Below are positions 19,693-30,783 of a stretch of DNA of 64,000 nt, one piece after another. Source of the stretch: Fragilaria crotonensis (taxonomy: Eukaryota; Bacillariophyta; Fragilariophyceae; Fragilariales; Fragilariaceae). The stretch lies in assembly GCA_022925895.1 (NCBI GenBank), contig JAKSYS010000199.1, forward strand, positions 26,335-90,334, written 5' to 3'. The translations under genes were made by a program, and so were the position numbers. The notes beneath the pieces are model-generated. The model did not search any database, had not been told where the DNA came from, and saw only the letters and a list, made by a program, of their open reading frames with translations. Position 1 is the stretch's first letter. Every line of letters begins with the position of its first letter.

Positions 19693-22083
19693 CTAGAGTG
19701 AAAAAACATTCACTGATCCGGGTGGACCGCTCTGAAATGTTTTGGAAGGAGAGCCGACGGCTACAGTCGTGATATTTCTGTCGCTGGCGATATTGTCCCC
19801 AAATCCCAGATTCTGATATTCTCCAGACAATGGTAGGCTTGCCATAACCCAATCAGTCCCGTCGTATCGATAGAATGACACTGTGCCAAAGCCGTCATTG
19901 GCACCTGGACTCCCTATTATGAGGTAGTCGTCTCGCAACTGAACGGATGTGCCAGTCTGAGCACCATCCGTCTCGCCTCGTACCGCATTTCCGAGCATAA
20001 TCCAATCACCATCTAGTTGATACACTGAAACCAGGCCAGCGTCAAACCATTCAGAATCTGAATCTTTCCGCGGCGATCCAACAGCTATGCGATCACCATC
20101 CAGAGAAACTGCGGAGCCAAATCCATCTTCTGACTGAAGGGGAGTGATTGTATTGACAATGACACCACCCACTTGGTTCCACGCGGATACCCCATCAAAA
20201 TCAAAGCATTTCACATAACCACCATTCACAATGTCACCTGGAGCGCCAACAACCAAGCGATCGCCCGCTGGTGAAAGTGAAACACTTGATCCAAACCGAT
20301 CAAACGTATCGGAGCCAACGAGGGATTGGCCAAGTGGCATCCAGGAATCAGTTGCATCGTCATAATCAAACACATGCACCTGTCCAGAATAGAAAATTGA
20401 AGGTTCTGCGCCAGAAAGTGGCGATCCCACCGCAATACGTTTACCATCTGCTGAAAGAGAGAGGCTGCTAGAGGTGTCTGCGCTCATGAGCTCATTTCCA
20501 AGCTGCGTCCACTGTTGCAAAGATTCGCTCCAAAGAAAGACTCGCACGACGCTGAAGTTTTTGTCTGACAACCAAGTTGACCCCTCCTCAGAGACAGCCA
20601 GTATCGCCCCGTCATCTGAGAGTGCGAGCGAGGATCCAAGTTGACCCTGAACGTAGCGTCCACTCACGGACTGGCCCATCCTTACCCACTCTCCGGTGTT
20701 CTGTCTTCGGAAGACGTCAACTCTCCCGATTTGCCCGAATCCATCATAGTAATCGGGAGCTCCAACTGCAAGTATGGTTCCGTTACCGTTCAGCGAAATG
20801 GATTGTCCAAAGGATTCGCTTTCTTGTTGCCCTAGCAAAGGTTGTCCGTCTGGATGAAACAATGCTGAAGGTGATACAGATGGTGGCAGTGATTGCGTGA
20901 TTAAGAGAGAGGGGGGAATCGATTGCAACGCTGTAGGCGACAGGGATAGCTCCTGACTTGGACTCTCACCTGCAACAGAGGCGGGAGACCTCGAAGGCTT
21001 GATCGATGGCATTCTGCTGATGGTCTCCAATGTTATGGGTTCGATGCTTCCAAGTGGAGTTGATGGCCCAGGACTGAGTGAAGGTGATTGCGACAGAACA
21101 TTCAGTGATGGAGATATCGTTTCATCGGCAGCCCCGCCTCGAATAGGTGGACTTGCAGCCTGAGGGGACGCGGACGTGTCGCCTTTGGTCGTCACAAGAG
21201 ACACGACGACAGTGACTACAGCGATAACAAGCACTATTGCCAAACACCCCAGCACAGCCTGACTCCTGGATCTCCTGCACAGTCTGACGGTCGGCTCTTC
21301 ATCATTCTCGTCGTGATCATCAGCGCCACGTGGTTGAAGGCCGCTGGGTAGCTCCTCATCCAATGCTGGGGGTGATAGGTTGCTGATGCGTGGTGTTGCT
21401 CCAGTCATAATTGACGAGTGATCTCCATCGGCCATTCCAGATCTGAGAGAGCTGGCGATTCCGCCTCTCGTTTTGAACGACCTTGAACTGTTGCGGCTTG
21501 TTGCACTCATGGCATCATCTCCGTCGGGTGCACTCCAGACTACGCCACTATCGATATCAACAGGGCCACCTCCACTCCTATTATTCTGGCCGTTAAATGA
21601 AGGACGATGCGATAACCTTGGAATAAATTCAATAGCATTCGACAAAACTGGACCAGACGCCGTGTTCCCAAAGGCAAAGTTGATGTTTTGTTGGTTCTTT
21701 GCTTCGTTGAGAAGTCGAGCGACGTGAGCATCTTCGCGCTTTCTTCGATCAAAAGAAGTGCTCTTTGGACCTGGAAGTCCTGCATGGGGCTTTGCCGTCA
21801 GCTTATTTAGACCAATGACATCTGCAGCACTAGGTGTAGATGATATTGGCGGCGCTGTCATTGTCCGGAGAGTGCGAGGATTCTCCCATCGAGGCAACGC
21901 GGACGATGATGGTGATGAACCACTGTCACCTCCAAACAGTTTAGCCAAGCTGTTGTGGAAGCGAGATGAAATTGACGATTCGCTGTCTGCACTTCCACCA
22001 TCAAGAGTAGAAACCGCTGAAACTTCATCCCTATTCTCATTCTGCGGTTCGCGAAACCGTTTCTTGGTCCGAATTGATTTCAT
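19693..22083 (-). CDS. Single-pass membrane protein with FG-GAP-like beta-propeller ectodomain
   Basis: 796 residues, one exon, ATG at 22083. Residues 1-275 are Ser/Arg/Pro-rich and charged, with no signal peptide. A transmembrane helix follows at about 276-298 (VLGCLAIVLVIAVVTVVVSLV). Next is a Ser/Pro-rich stalk (about 300-405). The C-terminal 390 residues consist of at least six repeats of the type FGSSVSLSPAGDRLVVGAPG, each with an FG or G-S start and a AVG(A/S)P end, as in integrin-alpha FG-GAP and related propeller repeats. The topology is therefore probably type II, with the propeller outside the cell or in the lumen. A role in adhesion or recognition is a guess from architecture only. 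Confidence 0.8.
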   Translation of the reverse strand: MKSIRTKKRFREPQNENRDEVSAVSTLDGGSADSESSISSRFHNSLAKLFGGDSGSSPSSSALPRWENPRTLRTMTAPPISSTPSAADVIGLNKLTAKPHAGLPGPKSTSFDRRKREDAHVARLLNEAKNQQNINFAFGNTASGPVLSNAIEFIPRLSHRPSFNGQNNRSGGGPVDIDSGVVWSAPDGDDAMSATSRNSSRSFKTRGGIASSLRSGMADGDHSSIMTGATPRISNLSPPALDEELPSGLQPRGADDHDENDEEPTVRLCRRSRSQAVLGCLAIVLVIAVVTVVVSLVTTKGDTSASPQAASPPIRGGAADETISPSLNVLSQSPSLSPGPSTPLGSIEPITLETISRMPSIKPSRSPASVAGESPSQELSLSPTALQSIPPSLLITQSLPPSVSPSALFHPDGQPLLGQQESESFGQSISLNGNGTILAVGAPDYYDGFGQIGRVDVFRRQNTGEWVRMGQSVSGRYVQGQLGSSLALSDDGAILAVSEEGSTWLSDKNFSVVRVFLWSESLQQWTQLGNELMSADTSSSLSLSADGKRIAVGSPLSGAEPSIFYSGQVHVFDYDDATDSWMPLGQSLVGSDTFDRFGSSVSLSPAGDRLVVGAPGDIVNGGYVKCFDFDGVSAWNQVGGVIVNTITPLQSEDGFGSAVSLDGDRIAVGSPRKDSDSEWFDAGLVSVYQLDGDWIMLGNAVRGETDGAQTGTSVQLRDDYLIIGSPGANDGFGTVSFYRYDGTDWVMASLPLSGEYQNLGFGDNIASDRNITTVAVGSPSKTFQSGPPGSVNVFSL

Positions 22084-23012
22084 CTTTCACACTTCCACTT
22101 CCACTCACACAATGTGCGTTGAAGCGTTTTGTTGCTGAACAAGAGAGTACACGGGAAAGCGGGACTTCTTGTTGTTGCCCTTCTGCTTGTTCGTGTCATG
22201 AGAATAACAGTGTAGGGTGTCTGCAACACATCCCTGTTTCATGTGCATTGTGTGAGTCGAATGGGGTCCAAGTCGGTTGAAGTACAGTTGTATCTCGTGC
22301 AACTCCAGTAGTCCAGTACTGTGTATGAGACTCCACGACTGGAAAAGACATCGGTGTCCGATAGGTTCAGTCCCAGGAAAACTCATCCCATTCAGCTTAC
22401 CTACAATGAAAATGTGATATCATAGCTCTGAGAGCAGAGAGCCTTGAAAAGAATCCGAGAGACTAAGCCCCAGATCTCCATTCAAATTGGTAGTATACAC
22501 TATACAGCACTATAGACTTCTATACTCTTCTATATACCTTGTATACGCTTCGACAAATACACGACACATCTATAAGTAATTCATGTGTCACCCACCTCAC
22601 ATACTGCACAAGCCCGCCGATCCAATACAGAGGGGCAGATGTATCAGAATTGATGGGGATGCGGGATGCACGACACCCGGACCCGAGTATCCCATACGAC
22701 TTGAGTCAAATATGAATAGTACTGTCCTCCGACTACTCCAGTACAAAACTATGCATACCGCAGTACCTACCTACTGGAGAGTGGACACACGAGTCTATTC
22801 AGCATTTCTACTTGCATCGTATCGGTATTTACTGTGCTACTGGTAGACGTGTACTTGAGGAGGTCGTGTCCTTCGACGACATCAATTGTAAAATGTCTTG
22901 ATATACTCGATGACTCTATAGTAATGGTATGATACCCGTCAACCAACACACAACAACAACAACGAAAAGACAAAAACACGGCACTCGACATCAACAAACC
23001 ACTCCTTTTCCA
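22084..23012. other. Spacer, includes the promoter side of the propeller gene
   Basis: No gene supported. It contains tatac-rich stretches (about 22,490-22,550) and gtac/tact words. The desaturase gene ends at 23,013. Confidence 0.45.
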
Positions 23013-24301
23013 TTACTTGCTTTTCTTGGTCATTCGACTGGTGGGTTCCAACTTCGCTCTCTTGGAAGAAGGAACACCTGTGGGACCATCAGGAACCTTG
23101 AAGGTGCCCCAAATTTGATCGCAGAACGTGAAGACTTGTCCATAGTTGTAAATGTAATGAGTATGGTGGACTGTATGGTATTTGGATCCCATAATTGGAT
23201 CGACGTTGAAATCCATGGCATCATGAATGTAGGTAGCCCATACAGCTGTGAAGAAGAGCATGCAAAAGTGAAGCCCGTAGTGAATGGGCACTATGGGTAG
23301 CACAAGGACGTAAGGGGATGCTTGCAATATACCGTCAAGGGGATGAAAGGCAATGCTGCACCACGGTGTTAACGTATCAGGTCGGTTGTATTTGTGATGC
23401 AGCATGTGAACATGTTTGTAGAGAAACTTGTTCGTGTGGAGAGTTCGATGCATCCAGTAGATACCAATCTCAACCAACGCGAAGTACAACACAGCGAACA
23501 GACAGCAGGGGACCCAGCCGCCAATTTCCTCGATTGTATAGTAAACCAAAGTCCAGCCATTTTCCACAAGGTATTCATCGACAACTGGGAGGAGAGTGTA
23601 CAGAATTAAACTAGCTTGCGCAAGTTTAATTTGATCCCACATGGTATCCCAAGTGGGTCGTCGTCGATTCGCGAAGATTACCTTGGAACGAGGATGAATG
23701 TAGCAATGATAGTGGAAAACGGCGGCCGTTCCGTAGTACACAACGACCGCCGCGAGGAAGTTTCGCATGTAACATAATACGTAATGACCCCACGTCAGAT
23801 TCCCTCCAATCTTTGTAATAACCCACGACGCCACTGAAGGCGGAATGAGGATCGAATTGAAGTAAGCGTTGAAATTCCGGCAAGGATGGTCCTGGGCGGC
23901 TCCATCTAGGACCGCGTCATACACGGAGGAGTACAGAGTACCATCCCTGGCCGTGAATGCTGTTGAAGGAGAAGCGATGCGATCCAACCAATCCGTTCCT
24001 GGAAACGGTACTGCCGGAGGAGAAAATGTGAGGTATTGTCATAAGCACTTCGAAGGCGATGATCACAAAATGCTTTTAACAATTCTCACTCGACAAGTTG
24101 CAAATCCCTGGTACTCCAGTACGAGTGCAATTGTAGTTGAACATGACGGTACACGAGTGTCGAGTACACGACACAACAGTGCTTACCACTTCTTTCATCA
24201 TTTGTTATCGTATTTGTTTCATTCTTTTCCCACCATGCTGCACATGCCACAGCAGCGAATAAGGAGACAATAAGGAAAGTCAATATTTGAGAGTAATTCA
24301 T
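23013..24301 (-). CDS. ERG3: Sterol C5-desaturase, two exons
   Basis: Exons 24187-24301 and 23013-24010; the 176-bp intron (GTAAGC...CTCCTCCGGCAG) keeps the frame and gives 370 residues. Without the first exon the reading frame would have no ATG, which supports the splice. Exon 1 encodes a hydrophobic anchor (MNYSQILTFLIVSLFAAVAC). The fatty-acid-hydroxylase/desaturase histidine boxes are complete: HRTLH (about 226-230), HMLHH (about 240-244) and HTVHH (about 317-321), between several hydrophobic helices. In the sterol pathway this di-iron enzyme introduces the C5(6) double bond of delta-7 sterols at the ER. The protein ends in KKSK, a KKxx-type ER-retrieval signal. The assignment to C5-desaturase, rather than another sterol hydroxylase, rests on overall similarity as I recall it. 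Confidence 0.85.
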
Positions 24302-25754
24302 GACAACTTTGTCCAAGCGTTCAAAGTGATTGTTGGCAGACAGGGGAGCAGTAAATGGCCCAATGATACCTGCAATGAGCCGGTGGCTTGGGCAGAATGC
24401 GAAGGAAGGGCATGTATGCATACAAGGGCACGCCGTTAAGTTCGCATTCGGTTTTTTCCACTGCATCATCAGTACAAATTCTACGCAACGGTAAGTCTTG
24501 GATTCGTCGCTGAGGCAGCTCTGGCAAAGAACGCTGCTCAACAAAAATTTCAAAACGTATCTGAAGGTTAAAATATGGTTAATAATTTGATGATATGCTT
24601 GGTTCTCGCTGGCGCGCAGAAACGTACGTGTATCATACAACATCTACAAAAATGACACATATGTCATATCACGTATCCTTAGCATCATGTGAAAACATAC
24701 CAGATATAAATACTGTTCCACTAAGTGACCTGACTAATAACCCCAAGAACGTTTTCAAATTGCTCTTTTTAAGCGCCACGTCGGAGGATTGTCAACAAAA
24801 CATAGCATCGGATTGGACGATATCCATCGACCATGACGATTGATGACGTATATGAGCGCATCCAATCTTTGGATTGGAAGGACATTCTTTACAGTACCTG
24901 GTACTTGGCCATGGAGGCGTGTTGTTCTGAATGAAATGTATGGTTAGCATCGCATGCATAGTGTGAAATTTCGATGGACTGTAGCACCACTGAAAGTATT
25001 GATCGTTGACATTCGCGCTGCTTTCTGTGAAGGTACTGTCATTATCGGGGCTCTGGAAGCAGTTGCGGTTTTACGATATGGGGAATGCACTGCGCACATA
25101 GAAGTCTTGCTGGGACTCGATGCTTCCGGGTAATGAGGTACGGAAATGATTCGAATGAAACCAGCTGCACTGTGAATTCTGATTCGGTACCATAAGCGGA
25201 TATGGCATCACTGGAGCAACACCACAGTTCGAATGCCTTGGCATGTGCGTCAGCCGATCTTTCGGATTATCCCGCACAACAAACGTTTCGAAAAACACAT
25301 TTTCTTCTCGCACAGCGCCTCTCGCACACAACGAAATACAGTGATGGTCTGATTCTTGTCACGGACGCCTCTCGTGATTACCGGTAGTTGCGATAGAAAC
25401 TTGTCGTCAGACGTATTGATTTCGCTGCGAGGGACTGAATATGACGAATAACAAGACTGAATTGCGTTTGGTCATTCGCCATTATTGGTAGCGCTTCAAA
25501 GCCGACACTTGTAGTGCGCTACGTGGTGGTCGATCGATTTGTCGAAGGGGCTACCGCATAGCAACGAAAACGGATGATGTTGGTCTGTACCTAAATTAGC
25601 TTTTTTTCATTCAGCTCCAATCGAGGGCAACGCGACTTCTATGATTTAGATGTATATCCTCGTGGAAATTCGTCAATGGTTCGGAGAAAAGATAATAACG
25701 TCGCATTCATCATTCCCTCCGCACTCTTTCGCACACCATTCTTTAACTGAAGAC
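24302..25754. other. Intergenic spacer
   Basis: Divided between the 5' side of the desaturase gene and the 3' side of the LHC-like gene. Short open frames at 24595-24843 (plus) and 25071-25331 (minus) have no recognisable motif. I see no RNA gene. Confidence 0.4.
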
Positions 25755-26328
25755 CTAATCCAGAGTGTAATCGTCGTCTCCCTTGATTGCTAGAAATGCG
25801 GTCAGTCCAATGGTGGAAACCGCAAATAAAGCCAAAAAGGCGTAATTGATTGGGTTGCCCTCGGCGATTCCCTGAAATACACCCTTGCCTTGAATTAATT
25901 CCTGAAGGAACGTCAATACGAAGGCCATCTACAGGGATTGCAATTAGGAATTAAAAGAAGTCAGAATAAAGCATGGGCAGAGATAAGACGTACTCCCAAC
26001 GCAACTTCGCATTCTCACGACACATCATGTTCGCCACAATTCATTCATGATTCATGAATCATCATGTCTACAGGATGACTTTTTGTAAACTACGTACCTG
26101 TGCAACACGCCCATTCCAAATCTCGGCATTCTTGGCCAACCCCCAAGGTGATCGTCCTTCGTTAAAGTTCCAACGTCGCTCGGCCAATTGCGTTGCAGTA
26201 CTGCCGGTATTCGACACTGCAGACAGTCGTGCAATTGAGGATGCAGACGGTGTTACAAAAGCAGATGCTGATGACAGGCAAGACACAACTGCGACGAGGG
26301 TCACTAGTAAACGCTTCATCATCGTCAT
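25755..26328 (-). CDS. Plastid LHC-superfamily (one- or two-helix, LIL/HLIP-like) protein, two exons
   Basis: Exons 26098-26328 and 25755-25928 with a 169-bp GT-AG intron (GTACGT...CCCTGTAG), phase 0, 134 residues. The N-terminus is a signal peptide ending SSASAFVTPS, the ASAF-type junction of diatom plastid presequences. After a Ser/Ala-rich transit region comes the LHC-type helix: EIWNGRVAQMAFVLTFLQEL, with the E-x-x-N-G-R chlorophyll-binding and helix-pairing motif split by the intron. A second hydrophobic segment (YAFLALFAVSTIGLTAFLAI) precedes an acidic end. Small LHC relatives of this kind bind chlorophyll or carotenoid in thylakoids for photoprotection or pigment assembly. The second segment makes a two-helix form possible. 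Confidence 0.85.
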
Positions 26329-27051
26329 CTGTAGCCGCTACTAGATACGTAAATCTTTGTGCCGTCTTGTGAAGGTAGAGCACTCAAGAGTTGAGAGGAT
26401 GGGGTGCTTGCTGGGGGTGACTGACGACCCTGATGCGCTTCGCCTGCTTCGGATGCTGGTCGCCTGACCAAGTCCGTCGAAGTGTTCGAGGTGACCAACG
26501 TCAGTCATTCAGACTTTATCGCAGATGCGAGTATCAGTACAACTGTCGAACGGTAGACAGCATAAATTCTTGCGAGCCCGGACGTGCGGTTGATTGCATG
26601 CATACCAGGTACCAGCTAGTAGTACTGCACCTGGGACAAGCGGAAATCATTGTCTTCTAACTTCTAACCTATCTTTTACCGTTTTCAGGCAGCTGCTATT
26701 TAGCACTCATACATCGACAGTTTTTGAAATGTTATTATTTGAAATCTTGGAAGTATGCTCACTTTGTTACTGAATGCTGGTCAATTCGCAAGCCGCTAGA
26801 CTACTACTAAGAGATTATTAGTGGTCTCAAAGTCTCCCCCATGATGACGGATGAACCTTACACACGGGTGGATTCTTTCATTCCTCCTTGCTGATCGATC
26901 TCCAGATGTACCTAAACTAACAAGAGCCTACTACGGGTTAGCAGAGTCTCGATGCACGAGCGAACCCGAACATACACTACTCCGAGTCTCTCCGGGCGTT
27001 TGGGCTTTCCATGCCGAAGAGGTCGTGTCATAAATGACAGAACGAACGTGT
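26329..27051. other. Intergenic spacer upstream of the LHC-like gene
   Basis: Holds its promoter and the 3' flank of the next gene. No gene recognised. It contains gcatgcataccaggtaccag near 26,595-26,614, typical of the GTAC-rich spacers here. Confidence 0.4.
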
Positions 27052-27852
27052 TCAATTGTATCCTTCCACACCGCGCTCCTTGTGTGGCCACCATTCGGGC
27101 ACGTCGTCACTACAAGTCTTGGCGGGATTACCGAGAATCTTGTTATTAAACCATGTAATCGCACTGTACACAAGACCGGGAGGCGGAATTGGCAGCCCAA
27201 TCACTTCAAAAATTCCAATTGCAGCACCCTTTCCCTTTGTGTTCCCCTCAAATCGGTCTGCGACGTATCCCACAGTCAAGAGTTTCACTTTTTGGTTGTC
27301 ATCAAAGGTAATAGAAAAGGTTTCGGGACACCCCTCCAGCTTGGCACCGTTTGGAGGAAAGTACTGGCCGTACCCTAATCCAATTCCAGGTTCCCCAGTG
27401 AAGGTGCCCGAGTTGCGCACAAGGAACCAAACTCGATCGGGGTTTTTAGGGTCAATGCTGAACCCGAACGCGTTTGGGCTGATGTCCGGTAATGCCTCCG
27501 AGATTTTAAACGTATCCATTGTTGCGAGGTAGTCCTTCTTGTTAAGAGGACCAATGTAGGGGCCGCGAAAGACAAAATCATCTGCAAAGAATGAGGGCTC
27601 TGCAGCACTGTAAAAACCAGAACTTGTGTAGATGAAATCGTTTGCAAGCTTGATCAGAGTGCTATCCGTGTTCGTCGGAATGGGCGGTGCCGTTTTTCCT
27701 ACTGGCAAGTCTGTCGCGGACGACCGAAGTGGTTGGAGGCTCCTCGTCGACAAGGGTGATCTCGAGGGGAGGACGCTAAAGGCATTGACATAGCAACCAA
27801 GAGAGATGATCACTGTTATCAAGGGAAGGAAGATCATGGTTTGATGTAACAT
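27052..27852 (-). CDS. Plastid-targeted NTF2/SnoaL-like protein
   Basis: 266 residues from ATG 27852. The frame is open upstream to 28038, but the presequence starts here. The N-terminus MLHQTMIFLPLITVIISLG ends in YVNAFSVLPS, again the A-F junction of plastid-bound proteins of secondary algae, followed by a Ser/Arg-rich transit stretch. The mature part has LANDFIYTSSGFYSAAEPSF, FVFRGPYIGPLNKKDYL and paired strands ending in FEVIGLPIPP, a pattern typical of SnoaL/NTF2-like alpha+beta barrels. No catalytic residues can be assigned and the ligand is unknown. An alternative start is ATG 27837. Confidence 0.65.
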   Translation of the reverse strand: MLHQTMIFLPLITVIISLGCYVNAFSVLPSRSPLSTRSLQPLRSSATDLPVGKTAPPIPTNTDSTLIKLANDFIYTSSGFYSAAEPSFFADDFVFRGPYIGPLNKKDYLATMDTFKISEALPDISPNAFGFSIDPKNPDRVWFLVRNSGTFTGEPGIGLGYGQYFPPNGAKLEGCPETFSITFDDNQKVKLLTVGYVADRFEGNTKGKGAAIGIFEVIGLPIPPPGLVYSAITWFNNKILGNPAKTCSDDVPEWWPHKERGVEGYN

Positions 27853-29503
27853 ATTGACAAGGAAATGTGCGAACGAATCATCGAACACGCGATTCCGACC
27901 GCACCATTTGAGGTTCCGGAATTCATACTGACCTGGTAATGAAAATGTGTAGAATCTACGGAGACGTGAATCAAAGTTCCGGAACCCCGTCGAGTCGTCC
28001 AATGCACCAATATGCATGGATAGAGAGTACAAGTACATGAAATACGTGAAAAACTCTGCTGCGTCATCGTCAAGTTTTTTTGTGCGAGGTGCTGGCCTGC
28101 TGCGTCATCTGAAGAACGAGAAAGTCAGATACCGATGTTATTTTGTTATCAAGGTTCAAGGTATCTGCAGGTGTCTGCTGTGATGCTGTGATAAGTTACT
28201 GCATACCTCACTCCGGTCTGCGGTTAACTGCATTAACTGTGATTCATAGAAGTTTTCCAAAAACTACGGAAGTTAGATGATTTCCACCAACTCTACTGGG
28301 ACCACTCCAATCACTGAGCAGCATTATTGGTTTTTTCCAAAACCAAAATCATCATCAGCACAAGATCAAGCAATCATGAAGCAATGTGATGATATTCAAT
28401 CGTATGCAGTGTTGAGTTCATTCACTACAGTCAGTCCCTATTTTACAAAGAATTGACAATTGGTCTGAATGGTAAGACAATCTGCCATGATCAAATTGTC
28501 TTTTTTGAAGGCCTGCCTTCAAAAAAATTGCTTCTCAGCCAAAAAAGGCAAACCACTCCTTTGTCAAGTCCTCATCGTCCTCATGAGGCTTCCACATCTT
28601 CTGAGGCCCAAATTGTTGCTTGTTGAAAGTCATTTGTTCAATGTTTTGGTGACAAACATTCTGCACTGCAATACCCGTAACAGCAATGACACCCATGCCA
28701 CAATTCCACCCTGCACCATCATCTGCCTCGTTTTGCTAGCAAATTTTCTTGCTTCGGGTAGGCGCAAGCTGGGAAACTTTTGGTTCCAAGCATATGACCT
28801 TGAAACATTTTCCAATTTGGTGCAGGCATACTTTCTTGGTGAATTTTGTTGCTGCAACTCAATTTCAGAAACCAAATTACTATGTTGTATCAATAGACAC
28901 TTTGCACATCCCAAGGGGATTTAAGCTGCAATAATGGAAGAAGCACAGTTTCAGGGAGTTGTTTGGGTCCTCAATGCCCTCAGCATCATCATGGATGTAT
29001 CCTGGATTGAAGACAAACAAGGTAACACGTAAGTGCTTTGCAGGCTCGTTTTGAGTGAACACTATCGCCTTCAATAGCAAGCTGGGATTTTCGCTCGCCA
29101 ATGATCCGAACGCCCGTCCCTACCGTCGTTAGGGTACTGTCGTCCAGTACTCGCGTACTGTAGTACCGCCTACTCCGAGTACTGCTTGACTCTACGAATA
29201 CTGTCGACTGTCAACTCCAGTAGCTTGTACTGCAGGTGCGCCTACAGCCTACACTGAGTACAGTACACAAATTGAGTACAGTAAAGTACTGCGGACTACG
29301 GAGCACTGCTGACTGCTGACAGTACTTGTACCGGCGACGCTATCTGAAATCTGAAGTGCATTCCGCGATACCACGATCCTTGCCTCCTGCCGACTTCCAT
29401 CGATGCCGAACTCATCTTATTTCAGACTTGCAGGGATAATTTGAACTACTCTCTAGTATTAGTACCGGCGTTCTAGATATCATCATTGCAGTCCGTTATT
29501 TCC
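27853..29503. other. Intergenic spacer, possibly with an old transposon fragment
   Basis: Open stretches at 28469-28924 (plus) and 28880-29101 (minus) resemble decayed coding sequence, but I recognise no family. From about 29,120 to 29,340 the DNA is extremely rich in gtact/agtac words (cgtactgtagtacc, actccgagtactg, acagtactt). Confidence 0.4.
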
Positions 29504-30150
29504 ATGGCTCATGCCAGCCTCGCAGCAGTCAAACGACTGCGTAAAGAACTTCAACATTTGGAACGATCTAGGGAAAGTGAACAAGCTGACAATGTCTACC
29601 TTCGACCAGCAAGCGAATCGTCCATCTTGCTCTGGACGGCGCTTCTTCTGGGACCAACCGAAACACCTTATGAAGGAGGCGTATTTCAACTAAAGATCGA
29701 ATGCGGATCTGACTATCCAATGGCACCGCCGAAGATCCATTTTGTTACCAAGGTGAGACACGCCAACATGGGCGACAAGGAACACGACGTTTTCGTGCAA
29801 TCACACCTTCACTCACCCCTTACCTTGGATCTTGCCTCCTATACCACAAGATTTTTCACCCCAACGTTCATTTTCGTACCGGTCAGGTGTGCTTGGATAT
29901 TTTGCAAAAGGAATGGTCTCCCGCGTGGGGTCTTGTGAGTGCCTGCCGTGCTGTCTTGGCGTTGTTGAGCGATGCCGATGCATCATCGCCCCTGAATTGT
30001 GACGCTGGAAACATGGTGCGAAATGGCGATTGGCAGGCGTTCCGAACCGTCGCGCGCATGTACACTGTAGAAAATGCCATGTTCCTCGAATGGCCATCGA
30101 CGCCAACAACAGAAAGCTGTCAAGAACGGCAAGAGGAGGAGGACGCATGA
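29504..30150 (+). CDS. PEX4: PEX4-like ubiquitin-conjugating enzyme E2, two exons
   Basis: Exons 29504-29752 and 29851-30150; the 98-bp intron starts GTGAGA and ends CCACAAG, phase 0, 182 residues. The UBC fold is clear: helix 1 with VKRLRKELQHL, the TPYEGGVFQL strand, YPMAPPKI, the HPN motif (about 86-88) in KIFHPNVHF, and the active-site Cys (about 97) in TGQVCLDIL. The C-terminal part WSPAWGL, SPLNCDAGN and ARMYT resembles PEX4, the peroxisomal E2 that monoubiquitinates the import receptor PEX5 so it can be recycled. The 20-residue Glu-rich tail is unusual. It could be another E2 of the same subgroup. The upstream TTG frame is not used; ATG 29504 is the first Met. Confidence 0.85.
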
Positions 30151-30246
30151 AAACGAACATTCGACAGAAATCATATTATATAGGATTAGCGTCGATACGG
30201 GTTCGCAGTCATTCTTGTCGTCGATCTCTAGTTCAGCACTGCGCTG

Positions 30247-30783
30247 CTAATGGAGGAAGCACCCTGTGCCATCGACCGACTCGCAACGGCAGAAAAAATG
30301 GCTGTTGATTTGATCGCGTTGTAATATTTTTGTTGCTCGCTGCCTGCGATCATCACGGCCGTCTTGTCCCTCGTTACTCTTCGCCAACGAGCATATGATG
30401 GATGTTATGCTTAAGCTCGCATCTTGTTGACTGATCTCGTAGTCCATGTTGTAGTAGTTTGAGTCCATGAATACGATATTGGAGACCTCTCTCCATCCTT
30501 GCTTCGGCAGTGAGCTGCATCTCTTCAATGTCACGTTGTGCGTCGGTGTCGGATCCCGTTGCCTCGTGCGTGACCTCAATTCACAGTGCACGTGCGATAA
30601 CACCAGGATAACATCATGATGGGCACGCACGAAAGGAAGGAGAAGGGACGTCGTTACGCGATCATGGGGGATCTCATAAATTGGAATCGTTGCAGTGCAA
30701 CCACGGCAAATCCTCAATGCTGCCATCCCGTCTTCCAAGATCAGCCCGGAGGTTGCGATTAAACTCACAAAGGTTTCGTTCAT
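30247..30783 (-). CDS. Hypothetical protein, weak
   Basis: 178 codons from ATG 30783, convergent with the PEX4-like gene. It has a mildly hydrophobic start (FVSLIATSGLILEDGMAALRI) and a CRGC pair, then a charged region; no recognised domain. The composition is compatible with coding, but it may be chance. Confidence 0.25.
   Translation of the reverse strand: MNETFVSLIATSGLILEDGMAALRICRGCTATIPIYEIPHDRVTTSLLLPFVRAHHDVILVLSHVHCELRSRTRQRDPTPTHNVTLKRCSSLPKQGWREVSNIVFMDSNYYNMDYEISQQDASLSITSIICSLAKSNEGQDGRDDRRQRATKILQRDQINSHFFCRCESVDGTGCFLH

Noticed and set aside
20577-22138. Plus-strand open frames across the propeller gene
   Set aside because: No motifs; shadows of the intact 796-codon minus-strand gene.
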